From Bacillota bacterium (GTDB lineage Bacteria > Bacillota > Clostridia > Clostridiales > Caloramatoraceae), in assembly GCA_023389275.1 (NCBI GenBank), contig JAEWEN010000028.1, forward strand, positions 1 to 11,274: a DNA stretch of 11,274 nt, in the 5' to 3' direction. Below are positions 1 through 7,286 of the stretch, piece after piece. The notes under the pieces are model-generated. The model was not told where the DNA came from, ran no database searches, and saw only the letters and a program-made list of their open reading frames with translations. The position numbers and the translations under genes were made by a program. Within the stretch, counting starts at the first letter, position 1. Each line of letters opens with the position of its first letter.

Positions 1-195
1 ATAAATGTTACATATTTTTACAATATCATGATTATGTTATCACATGAAAACAGCATATTCTATATTTTTTTACAATAATAGATAATTTAAATAATTACAT
101 ATTTTACTATTATTTTTAACTATAAAAAATAATTATATTATCTATATTTTAAATAATATAATTTTATAAATTAACAATAAAATTAATATTAAAGA
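1..195. other. AT-rich region beyond the old end of CRISPR array A
   Basis: This stretch is almost entirely A and T, and I see no convincing coding region, RNA gene or mobile element in it. It lies downstream of array A in the direction of array transcription, so the pre-crRNA should terminate in or beyond it. No GC-rich terminator hairpin is visible. A 9-bp inverted repeat (ATAGATAAT at 78-86, ATTATCTAT at 137-145) could fold, but it has a 50-nt loop and may be chance in such AT-rich sequence. Confidence 0.5.
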
Positions 196-224
196 ACTTA
201 CATCAAACGTATTTAAGATAATAC
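196..224 (-). repeat. Degenerate terminal repeat of array A
   Basis: This 29-nt unit differs from the array A consensus at five positions (2, 9, 10, 11 and 17, read on the plus strand) but keeps the array-specific ending GATAATAC. Decay of the last repeat is typical of the leader-distal end, because terminal repeats are not renewed by spacer integration. It fixes the orientation of the array. Confidence 0.9.
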
Positions 225-1406
225 TGGGATTACAAGCTACAACATATTTCCGCCTCACAATTTACATTCCACGTAGTTAAGATAATACACAAGGACCTAC
301 ACAAACATTTTCCCTTGAATGTATATTTACATTCCACGTAGTTAAGATAATACGTAGTACATTAAACTTTAGGCACTCACAGCATGAAGATTTACATTCC
401 ACGTAGTTAAGATAATACTTACTTGAATATTAAAAGAAGAGGTGTAGATCCCTTGATTTACATTCCACGTAGTTAAGATAATACCCGAAAATTTCTGCTG
501 CTAACTTACTGCTTTTATCTTTATTTACATTCCACGTAGTTAAGATAATACGCATTTCTCATTATTCAGCTTCCTCCTCCTTTTTTTCATTTACATTCCA
601 CGTAGTTAAGATAATACATGGAAAAGCTAAAGTATTAATACGTTGTCTGAAAGATTTACATTCCACGTAGTTAAGATAATACTGAAATCCATTTCTAGCT
701 ACTGGAAGATGAATATCTATTTACATTCCACGTAGTTAAGATAATACTTTTTCTATTAGTACAGTTTTGGAAGTATTTTTTAGTATTTACATTCCACGTA
801 GTTAAGATAATACTAGAGATGAAAAAGCAAAAAGGGGGAACTCTATCAAATTTACATTCCACGTAGTTAAGATAATACTCTTCAAGTATATCTCTTAACT
901 TCAATTGGTCAACGTCATTTACATTCCACGTAGTTAAGATAATACTTAGCTTTAGTAGGTTTTATATATCCTTTGTTTTCTAATTTACATTCCACGCAGT
1001 TAAGATAATACATGAATATGCACAAAATTATCATACAAAAGGTAAAGAATTTACATTCCACGTAGTTAAGATAATACGTGTTAATTTGTACTTCTGATAA
1101 TCTGTTTTTTAACAATTTACATTCCACGTAGTTAAGATAATACCGAATAACAAGAGTTAAATGTTGCTTTGTAGTTCTGATTTACATTCCACGTAGTTAA
1201 GATAATACTCAATCTTTGTTCCTCTGCCAAAACTTCATCTACTTTATTTACATTCCACGTAGTTAAGATAATACTTTTTCATATGTCATATGAAATATGT
1301 CAGATTTACAAATTTACATTCCACGTAGTTAAGATAATACTGTCAACCGTAGCTGTTAAATCTTTACCCTCAACATTATTTACATTCCACGTAGTTAAGA
1401 TAATAC
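196..1406 (-). CRISPR. CRISPR array A, type I-B, 19 repeats and 18 spacers
   Basis: The repeat is 29 nt and, in transcript orientation (minus strand), begins GTATTATCTTAACTA and ends GTGGAATGTAAAT; the last 8 nt, ATGTAAAT, are the expected crRNA 5' handle. Repeats start (left coordinate) at 196, 260, 325, 390, 456, 523, 589, 654, 719, 785, 850, 917, 983, 1049, 1115, 1180, 1246, 1312 and 1378. Spacers are 35 to 38 nt, mostly 36 or 37, and all look unrelated to one another. Seventeen repeats are identical. The one at 983 has a single T to C change on the plus strand at 997, and the leftmost (196-224) has five changes. The decayed repeat marks the old, leader-distal end on the left, so transcription runs leftward and new spacers enter at the right, next to cas2. 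Spacer targets cannot be identified without a search. Confidence 0.99.
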
Positions 1407-1464
1407 CCCATTTTATTAAACCTCTAAAAGCCTTGAAATTGAAGGCTTCTAGCATACTAAAATA

Positions 1465-1492
1465 ATTATATATTCTCTATTTTTGCAGTAAA
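1465..1492 (-). promoter_or_regulatory. Putative promoter of array A pre-crRNA
   Basis: On the minus strand a perfect -10 box, TATAAT (1465-1470), is preceded by TTTACT (1487-1492, four of six matches to TTGACA) with 16 bp between them. Transcription would start near 1458, about 50 nt before the first repeat. The -35 hexamer lies inside the left arm of the leader inverted repeat, so a protein bound there could control the array. In AT-rich DNA such boxes arise easily by chance; the position makes this one plausible. Confidence 0.5.
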
Positions 1493-1590
1493 TCATCAGT
1501 TGTGTTTTTTATAAAAATTTTTTATACGCTGTTAAGTATTGATATCACTTGTTTTAAGTGCATTTCTTGCAAAAAATCATTTACTGCAAA
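1482..1590. repeat. Pair of 12-bp inverted repeats in the leader
   Basis: TTTGCAGTAAAT at 1482-1493 is matched by its exact reverse complement, ATTTACTGCAAA, at 1579-1590. The arms are 85 bp apart. The right arm ends one base before the cas2 stop codon and the left arm overlaps the putative array -35 box. The pair contains G and C in an otherwise AT-dominated region. Possible roles are binding sites for a dimeric regulator or an architectural protein used in spacer integration, or an RNA fold; nothing in the sequence decides between them. Confidence 0.55.
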
Positions 1591-1591
1591 T

Positions 1592-1855
1592 TTATATAAA
1601 CATTTCATCATTATTTTTTTCGTTTCCTATTACAATTTTCTTTATATTTTTACTAATATTCACTTTATATACATATAACGAATCTTCTCCTTTATTCATT
1701 ATACCACCTATCTCTGCCATACATTTAGTTAATTTTCCTTCTGTTATTTCTCCTTCAAACACAGAATTTTGTGTCCATATCAAATATTTCTTTAGTGCCT
1801 TTCTCATTTTATTTACTCTTTTCTCTCCTACATCATATGTTATGATAACAAACAT
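1592..1855 (-). CDS. cas2: CRISPR-associated endonuclease Cas2
   Basis: Cas2 is the structural partner of Cas1 in the spacer-acquisition complex. The 87-residue product has the usual Cas2 length. It begins MFVIITYDV, the first ferredoxin-like strand with the conserved Asp at residue 8, and carries the family motif YLIWTQNSVFEGEIT (24-38). I chose the ATG at 1855 because the protein then starts directly at the conserved strand, two bases after the cas1 stop codon. GGTGG at 1861-1865, inside the end of cas1, is the likely ribosome binding site. A TTG at 1867 would add four residues and overlap cas1. It is the last gene of the cas operon, and array A's leader follows at once. Translation is probably coupled to cas1. 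Confidence 0.95.
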   Translation of the reverse strand: MFVIITYDVGEKRVNKMRKALKKYLIWTQNSVFEGEITEGKLTKCMAEIGGIMNKGEDSLYVYKVNISKNIKKIVIGNEKNNDEMFI

Positions 1856-1857
1856 AT

Positions 1858-2838
1858 TTACCACCAAGCCTTTAAAGGTTTATATTTTTCATCACCTATA
1901 AAATGTTTTATTAGCTTATAACATTCAAGCTTAATAAATGTTCTATAAGACACCTTTCTATTTAAAGATCTATGATTTATTGTAACATCCATTTTCTTTT
2001 CAAACTCTCTTATAAATTTCTTTCTTCCAGAATCATTTAATAGACATATACCATCTAAATAAGAAAAGTCTTCTATCTTAATCATATTTTTATTTATCAT
2101 AGAAAATATTAAGCTGTCAACTACTAGAGGCTTAAATATCTCTGTTATATCTAAAACTAAAGAAAATCTTTTTGTTGAAGGTTCATGTAAAAAGCTTATT
2201 GTAGGGTCTAACTGAGTTTTGTACATTTCTCCAAGTGCAGCTGTATACATTAAACTATTTCCAAAAGATATTAAAGCATTTATTGGATCTGTAGGTGGTC
2301 TTTTTTCTCTCTTATAAATATGAAATTCCTCTTTAACTATATATTTAAATGCTGAATAATATATCCTTCTTATTCTTCCTTCCGACCCCATAAGCTCTTC
2401 AATGGATTTACTATTTTTCGCATTTTCTTTTTCTTTATTTATAGATTCAAATACTTCGCTTGGTATATTATGTCTACTTAAATTTCTTTTTATATGATGA
2501 ATACTACTTTCTATAAAAGCTTTTGCTATATACATTCTCTCATCATAAACACTATAGTGAATAGCTTGCCTTACATTTAACAGACCTGATATGTTCTTTT
2601 TTCTAGGGTAATAAGTTCCTGAATAAAATCCATAGTAATTATAGAAATTAAGTAATACACCGCTTTGAGATATATAGTTTATAAATTTAGTATTTAAATC
2701 TACTTCCCCAAATATATGAAGCCTTTCAGTATCTTCTATTGGAAGTGCTCTTTTCTTGTCATCTGGATCTACAAAATATATAGTATTATCTTTTCTTTTT
2801 ATTCTTCCATTACTAAATATATAATAATCTTTACCCAT
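1858..2838 (-). CDS. cas1: CRISPR-associated integrase Cas1 (type I-B)
   Basis: Cas1 is the metal-dependent integrase that joins new spacers to the leader-end repeat. The product has 326 residues, normal for the family, with an N-terminal beta domain and an alpha-helical catalytic domain. The motif MGSEGRIRRIYYSAF puts the catalytic Glu at residue 153. SFLHEPSTKRFSLVLDITEIF supplies His218 with Asp230 and Glu233 as the remaining metal ligands. The signature RPPTDPINALISFGNSLMY lies at 180-198. All active-site residues are present, so the gene looks functional. Its start codon shares one base with the cas4 stop (TAATG), which implies translational coupling. Confidence 0.97.
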   Translation of the reverse strand: MGKDYYIFSNGRIKRKDNTIYFVDPDDKKRALPIEDTERLHIFGEVDLNTKFINYISQSGVLLNFYNYYGFYSGTYYPRKKNISGLLNVRQAIHYSVYDERMYIAKAFIESSIHHIKRNLSRHNIPSEVFESINKEKENAKNSKSIEELMGSEGRIRRIYYSAFKYIVKEEFHIYKREKRPPTDPINALISFGNSLMYTAALGEMYKTQLDPTISFLHEPSTKRFSLVLDITEIFKPLVVDSLIFSMINKNMIKIEDFSYLDGICLLNDSGRKKFIREFEKKMDVTINHRSLNRKVSYRTFIKLECYKLIKHFIGDEKYKPLKAWW

Positions 2839-3359
2839 TACTTTTCCTCCTCAACATAACAAAACTCATAATATGCACATTTTTTACAGTACTTTTTATT
2901 TATTCTTAAAGGAGGTTTTTCTATTTTTCTTAATTCATATATATCTTTTAATACTTCTTCTATAATTCTTTCATCATTTTTTGTAAGTTCAATTTCTTCC
3001 ACTCTTTTTTCTTTTACATAGTTTATTTTACCTTTTTTTATAACCCCCATTTGCTTTAAATAGTATAGATAGTATAAAAGTTGCATCCTATCTGAGTGTT
3101 CCATTTTACTTGAAATTTTAATTTCTCTTATATAATCATCATCTAGTATATCTAGCTTTATAAGACCATCTACCTCAATCTCTTTATTTTTTTCTCTTTC
3201 ATAAGAGTTTTCATGAACTACTTTCCCTTGAATTACTCTATCATTTTTTTCTTCCATTCCAAGACCTTTATCAAATAACCAAAGTTTACGTTTACATATA
3301 AAGTAGTAGTTTACCTTTATTCCTTGAATCTTATAATTTTCAAAGTCAAATTCTATCAT
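2838..3359 (-). CDS. cas4: CRISPR-associated exonuclease Cas4
   Basis: Cas4 is a RecB-family nuclease with an iron-sulfur cluster that trims prespacers and helps select PAM-flanked DNA for Cas1-Cas2. The 173-residue protein has the four cluster cysteines: Cys22 (in FICKRKLWLF) and Cys158, Cys161 and Cys167 near the C terminus (CKKCAYYEFC). The RecB-like nuclease residues are visible as His49 (GKVVHEN), Asp70 (IKLDILD), Glu79 and Lys81 (IREIKIS), and the QLLYYLYYL helix beginning at Gln93. The start at 3359 follows the cas3 stop by four bases, and no good Shine-Dalgarno sequence precedes it, so expression probably depends on translation of cas3. Confidence 0.96.
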   Translation of the reverse strand: MIEFDFENYKIQGIKVNYYFICKRKLWLFDKGLGMEEKNDRVIQGKVVHENSYEREKNKEIEVDGLIKLDILDDDYIREIKISSKMEHSDRMQLLYYLYYLKQMGVIKKGKINYVKEKRVEEIELTKNDERIIEEVLKDIYELRKIEKPPLRINKKYCKKCAYYEFCYVEEEK

Positions 3360-3363
3360 AGCT

Positions 3364-5619
3364 TTATATAAATTGAAGATCTATATCTTCATTAAAGTTA
3401 AATTTCAAACCCATCTCATCATACTCATAATCTACTACTGGAATATATGTAAATTTATCTACTTCTAATGTATCTATTATCTTGTCTTCCTTCTTAGCTG
3501 TTTCAAAGCGATATGTTGGAATGGATAATGTATATTTCATAATCTCATCTTTATACTTTATAATTTCACTTTTTATAGTTGAATTTTTTATATTTTGCTT
3601 TAAAGACTCAATATCATCATAGTATTTATTGTATATAGCATTAGGTATTACTGTATTGCTGTCTATCTCCCTTAGGTCTACATCTTTTTTCTTATAAGTA
3701 TAAGGTATTATACTTAACATCTCTTCTATTTTCATTTTAACTTTTTTATAGTATTCACTTTCACTAAGATTTTCATATGTGTATGTATCTTCTATCATTT
3801 TCATTTTATCCTCTTCACTTAATATACCTTCACCAAAGTCTAAAATAACCTTTTTAGCTAAATTAAATATATCTATATCAATAAAGCCTTTATCACTTAA
3901 TGATACTCCTGTTGGATATCCTGTTTCTCCACCTGTATATACATATACGTTAAAGTCATTATTTTTTAATATTCTATTTCTATAAACTCTCCCCATTCTT
4001 TGAAAAAGACCAGATAATTCAGATAACTCAGTATATAAAACATCAAAATCTATATCTAAACTTGCTTCTACAACTTGTGTAGTTATCCATATTCCTTTTT
4101 CTTTACTTTTTATAGAACCTATACTTAATATCCTATCTTCTAGCTCCTTTTTATCTTTATTAATGTATCTAGCATGAAATATATTAACATTATCCAATTT
4201 ATTTTTAAGCTCCGAGTATATTCTTTGAGCTTCATTTACTGTATTTACTATAACTAAAACCTTTTTATCTTTTCCATTTTCCAATATATCATTAATATTT
4301 ATTGCTTCATCTTTTACCTTAATTCTGTGTCTTATAATAGATTTTCCATTTTCATCTAGCTTTAAAAAAGCTTTACTACTTTTTTTATAAGTTATTCTCT
4401 TTCCATTATCAAGAAGTGGATAAAGTAATAAATTTTCTACTATAGGAGGAAGTGTAGCTGTAAGTATTGCAAATTTTCCTCCAAACTCAACTATATTTTT
4501 AAGAGCAACAATAAGATATGCAAGCATCTCTGGAGAATACATTTGGATTTCATCTATAACAAGTTTAGAATAAGATAAAGTTGCAAGTTTTAATTCATAC
4601 CCTTCATATTTAAAAACGAAATCTATTAATTGATCTAGTGTACACACTGTTATAGGCATAGATAGCTGTTTTGTTGAATCAAGGTAATTTTTATCTAGTT
4701 CTTTTTCCTCATCTCTTTTTATATATTCCGATGCAGTATTAGAATGTAAAAGACCTGTATATTCTTTAGGAAAATTTATTTTCTCTCTATCTATTAACCT
4801 ATCATATATAGCATTAATAGATACTCTTAAAGGTAAAGTGAAAAATCCTTTATTATTTCCTATCCATAAAAGTGCTGCTTCTGTTTTACCAATTCCTGTA
4901 GAAGCTACTGCTATAATATTTTCATTATTATTCTCCATCATATATTTTTGAAGTTCATTTGGCTTAAAATTTCCTTTATTAAAGAAATCCATGGTGCATT
5001 TAAATAAATCTTTATTCTCTTTTTCTACCTCAACACCAGAACTTGCTGCATAGTCAATTTTATTTAAAAGCCCCTTTGTCATTATATATTTTTTCTTTAT
5101 ATTAACTAACTCCTTTTTATTATAATCCTCATCTTCTTCAATTCTTCCTCTTATATATTTGCTATACTTTGTGTTTAACTTTTCTATGTTAAGACCTAAA
5201 AAATCAATGTCTTTATATATATTACTTAAATCTTCCTCTATTTCTTTTTTAATATGTATATAATCCTTTTGTTCTCTTATATGATGATAATATATACTTT
5301 GCATAAGTACTTTTATATCATCTTTATTATATTCGTTAGTAAGATTTTCTAAAGGTATAAATGCTGGACTTAAATATCCATGTGGTATTTCAGTATCGTC
5401 TTTTTCTCTTTTGATTCCCTCTATATTAGCCTTTATTTTGTTTTGAAATTTTGAATTGGTTTTACCTAAATCATGGTACAAACATGCGAGTCTTAAGAGC
5501 TCCCAATCTAAATAATTAATATTAGGATATAATTTCTTTAATTTTTCAAACTCATCTAAAAGTTTTTGAGTATGTTCTTCAATTGTTTCTTTTGGATGAC
5601 TTTTTGCTAAAAAATCCAT
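3364..5619 (-). CDS. cas3: Cas3, HD nuclease and superfamily 2 helicase
   Basis: Cas3 is recruited to target-bound Cascade, nicks the displaced strand and degrades DNA while translocating with ATP. The 751-residue product is a fused HD-helicase, typical of I-B. The HD domain fills roughly residues 1-200, with His16, the His49-Asp50 pair (LYHDLGKTNSKFQ), His80 and His112-His113 as likely metal ligands. The helicase follows: Walker A STGIGKT (240-246), DEIQ (356-359), TATLPP (387-392) and the arginine-finger motif QRMGR (540-544). No motif is broken. AAGGAGG lies a few bases before the ATG at 5619. A strong hairpin separates the gene from cas5, so Cas3 and the genes after it may be made at a lower level than Cascade. 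Confidence 0.98.
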   Translation of the reverse strand: MDFLAKSHPKETIEEHTQKLLDEFEKLKKLYPNINYLDWELLRLACLYHDLGKTNSKFQNKIKANIEGIKREKDDTEIPHGYLSPAFIPLENLTNEYNKDDIKVLMQSIYYHHIREQKDYIHIKKEIEEDLSNIYKDIDFLGLNIEKLNTKYSKYIRGRIEEDEDYNKKELVNIKKKYIMTKGLLNKIDYAASSGVEVEKENKDLFKCTMDFFNKGNFKPNELQKYMMENNNENIIAVASTGIGKTEAALLWIGNNKGFFTLPLRVSINAIYDRLIDREKINFPKEYTGLLHSNTASEYIKRDEEKELDKNYLDSTKQLSMPITVCTLDQLIDFVFKYEGYELKLATLSYSKLVIDEIQMYSPEMLAYLIVALKNIVEFGGKFAILTATLPPIVENLLLYPLLDNGKRITYKKSSKAFLKLDENGKSIIRHRIKVKDEAININDILENGKDKKVLVIVNTVNEAQRIYSELKNKLDNVNIFHARYINKDKKELEDRILSIGSIKSKEKGIWITTQVVEASLDIDFDVLYTELSELSGLFQRMGRVYRNRILKNNDFNVYVYTGGETGYPTGVSLSDKGFIDIDIFNLAKKVILDFGEGILSEEDKMKMIEDTYTYENLSESEYYKKVKMKIEEMLSIIPYTYKKKDVDLREIDSNTVIPNAIYNKYYDDIESLKQNIKNSTIKSEIIKYKDEIMKYTLSIPTYRFETAKKEDKIIDTLEVDKFTYIPVVDYEYDEMGLKFNFNEDIDLQFI

Positions 5620-5648
5620 ATAATATTCCTCCTTAAGTTTAAAAATAT

Positions 5649-5670
5649 AGGTGATAGAATTCTATCACCT
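5649..5670 (-). terminator. Palindromic hairpin between cas5 and cas3, possible attenuator
   Basis: A perfect 22-nt palindrome, AGGTGATAG and CTATCACCT around AATT, starts at the cas5 stop codon. On the minus strand it is followed by ATATTTTTAAA. A 9-bp stem, 4-nt loop and short U-run together resemble a weak intrinsic terminator inside the operon. The cas3 ribosome binding site lies about 15 bases farther on, and I see no obvious strong new promoter between them. It could instead be an mRNA processing or stabilising structure, or bind a dimeric protein as DNA. Confidence 0.6.
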
Positions 5671-6398
5671 TATATAGGATAAATCATATACTTTCCATCA
5701 CTTATAACTTTGGTTTCATCTATCTTAGTATTATAGGAAGATGCATGTACAACTTTAACCTTTTCCCAACTCCTTATATCAACACCTTTTCTAACAGTTA
5801 CTTTCTGATATGTTTTATTTAAATCAAGTATTGTACCATGAGTATATAATTCGTCTTTTTCAAACATATCAACTGGTATGTAAGCATCATAGCTTATTCC
5901 TTCTTCGCACTCTATTTCCATATCATTTAAATCTACAATAGAAACAGATTCTAACTTTACAATATCTTCTCTTCTACCTAGTGATATATATTCCTTAGGG
6001 CAAGAAAAACTATTATATATAAGATTTAAATCATTATCACATTCTGGTATTACATGTATAATTAAATTAACATCAACGAGAAGTTCAGCTGTAGCTACAC
6101 CTCTAGTCATACCATATGTTCTATCACTACACTCTAGTTTTACATTATGTCTTTCCGCTTCATACTTAATTACACCAAATTCATACCTAGTATAAAGATC
6201 ATTTACCTTTGAATGATAATTTCCTTGTATACTAACATCCATTTTACGATATGAATCAAATCCACATACACTATGAACCATTCCTATAACTGTTGAAGGT
6301 GGAGGTAGGGGATAGGTTTCTTTTAATTGAAAGCTTGTAGGTTTTTTATAGTTAACTAAGTTTTGATAAATTTCAAGTCTTACTGCTTTTTTAGGCAT
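5670..6398 (-). CDS. cas5: Cascade subunit Cas5 (type I-B)
   Basis: Cas5 is the Cascade subunit that caps the crRNA 5' handle and contacts the large subunit near the PAM. The 242-residue protein has an N-terminal RRM-like fold with the family signature YPLPPPSTVIGMVHSV, PPPST at residues 32-36. It carries no catalytic His cluster of the I-C type, as expected where a separate Cas6 exists. The ATG at 6398 is preceded by AGGTGA and lies 12 bases after the cas7 stop. It belongs to the contiguous Cascade gene block cas6-cas8b-cas7-cas5. The last codons run directly into the palindromic hairpin. Confidence 0.95.
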   Translation of the reverse strand: MPKKAVRLEIYQNLVNYKKPTSFQLKETYPLPPPSTVIGMVHSVCGFDSYRKMDVSIQGNYHSKVNDLYTRYEFGVIKYEAERHNVKLECSDRTYGMTRGVATAELLVDVNLIIHVIPECDNDLNLIYNSFSCPKEYISLGRREDIVKLESVSIVDLNDMEIECEEGISYDAYIPVDMFEKDELYTHGTILDLNKTYQKVTVRKGVDIRSWEKVKVVHASSYNTKIDETKVISDGKYMIYPI

Positions 6399-6410
6399 AA
6401 AATCACCTAC

Positions 6411-7286
6411 TTATCCTTTATAATATTTATCTACTTCTTCTTTAAGATTATTAAATACCTCTGCCATATTTAATGTATTTAATTCATTTTTAATTTCATT
6501 ATCATTATTAAATATTCCACTTAAAACTCCTACAACTGTATTTTGTTTTATTTCATCTGATAAGTTAACAATCTCTTTTAAGCAATCTGTATTTAATCTA
6601 TTCCTTTTTATTTTTATTCTATTTTCAAAGAAAGGATTTTTTATACTATATACACCACCTATAGCAAATATAGGAGACAGATTTTCTCTTCTTCCTCTAA
6701 TATCTCTATATAAAAATAGTACTGTATCTAAAAGTTTCTTTACTCTTTCTGCTTTTTCATCATTTGAAATCTCTATATTATCATTACTATCTATACCAAC
6801 TTTATCTAGGTCTATGGTAATAGTATAAGCATAATATGATTTATGTATTTCGCTTTGAGCAATATTTCCTCCTACTTTTAACTCCTGTGCATCTTTGTTA
6901 AATCTATCAAGTAATCCTTTATTTGTTAGAAAATCTGTGTCTGCATTAAAGCTTTCAAGTGCTATTGCATTTGATAACCTAACAACCGCCGATCTTGTTT
7001 TAACAGGCTTTTGAGTTTTCATATATCCAAATAAGTCTATTTCAGGATAATCTTTTATTGTTGCTTCAGGATGAAATTGAAGTACATCTCCATCTTTACC
7101 AATTGGTGTATTATTAATTCCCATTTGATCTACAATATTATACCTAAGAGCTTGGCGAGAAATATAGCTGTAGCTATCTCCTTCATATCTTGATATTTTC
7201 TTAAGAGCTGTAACGTTACCAACTGATTCTCCATAGTTTCCACTTTCTAGCTCTATTATCATTGTTAAAGTAAGTCCTTTAATCAT
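6411..7286 (-). CDS. cas7: Cascade backbone subunit Cas7 (Cst2/DevR family)
   Basis: Cas7 forms the repeated backbone of Cascade along the crRNA spacer and kinks the guide at every sixth base. The product is 291 residues from the chosen start. The N terminus MIKGLTLTMIIELESGNYGES, followed by ISRQALRYNIV, is characteristic of the Cst2/DevR branch of Cas7 found in Tneap-type I-B systems. I chose the ATG at 7286, which overlaps the cas8b stop by eight bases (ATGATTAA), because homology begins at this Met and GGGGG lies nine bases upstream. An in-frame ATG at 7316 would add ten residues that do not resemble the family. Confidence 0.94.
   Translation of the reverse strand: MIKGLTLTMIIELESGNYGESVGNVTALKKISRYEGDSYSYISRQALRYNIVDQMGINNTPIGKDGDVLQFHPEATIKDYPEIDLFGYMKTQKPVKTRSAVVRLSNAIALESFNADTDFLTNKGLLDRFNKDAQELKVGGNIAQSEIHKSYYAYTITIDLDKVGIDSNDNIEISNDEKAERVKKLLDTVLFLYRDIRGRRENLSPIFAIGGVYSIKNPFFENRIKIKRNRLNTDCLKEIVNLSDEIKQNTVVGVLSGIFNNDNEIKNELNTLNMAEVFNNLKEEVDKYYKG

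Larger units (their letters stand above)
1407..1591 (-). promoter_or_regulatory. Leader of CRISPR array A
   Basis: These 185 bases lie between the cas2 stop codon and the first intact repeat, contain no gene, and sit at the conserved (new) end of the array. They should hold the array promoter and the signals Cas1-Cas2 uses to find the first repeat. Visible structure includes a perfect TATAAT box on the minus strand (1465-1470), a 7-bp hairpin (AAGCCTT/AAGGCTT, 7-nt loop, 1428-1448) about 20 bp from the first repeat, a small hairpin CACTT/AAGTG at 1546-1560, and a 12-bp inverted repeat with arms 85 bp apart. The assignment as leader rests on position and orientation. Confidence 0.8.

Noticed and set aside
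695..1127. Minus-strand open frames with repeated YYLNYVECK peptides (695-904 and 915-1127)
   Set aside because: They are translations of the CRISPR repeats and spacers, with no ribosome binding site or independent coding signal.
1428..1448. Leader hairpin as the main terminator of the cas operon
   Set aside because: Its 7-bp stem is followed only by TTTTAGAGG, a poor T-run, and it lies after the likely array promoter, where a terminator would block pre-crRNA. It is better kept as a leader structure of unknown role.
1283..1465. Plus-strand 60-codon frame across the end of array A and the leader
   Set aside because: It crosses repeats, spacers and leader; the TFHVVKII peptides are translated repeats.
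1539..1901. Plus-strand 120-codon frame with hydrophobic stretches
   Set aside because: It is antisense to cas2, which has clear family motifs; the hydrophobic residues come from reading AT-rich antisense sequence.
3779..3985. Plus-strand 68-codon frame
   Set aside because: It is antisense to the cas3 helicase region and has no start signal or recognisable features.
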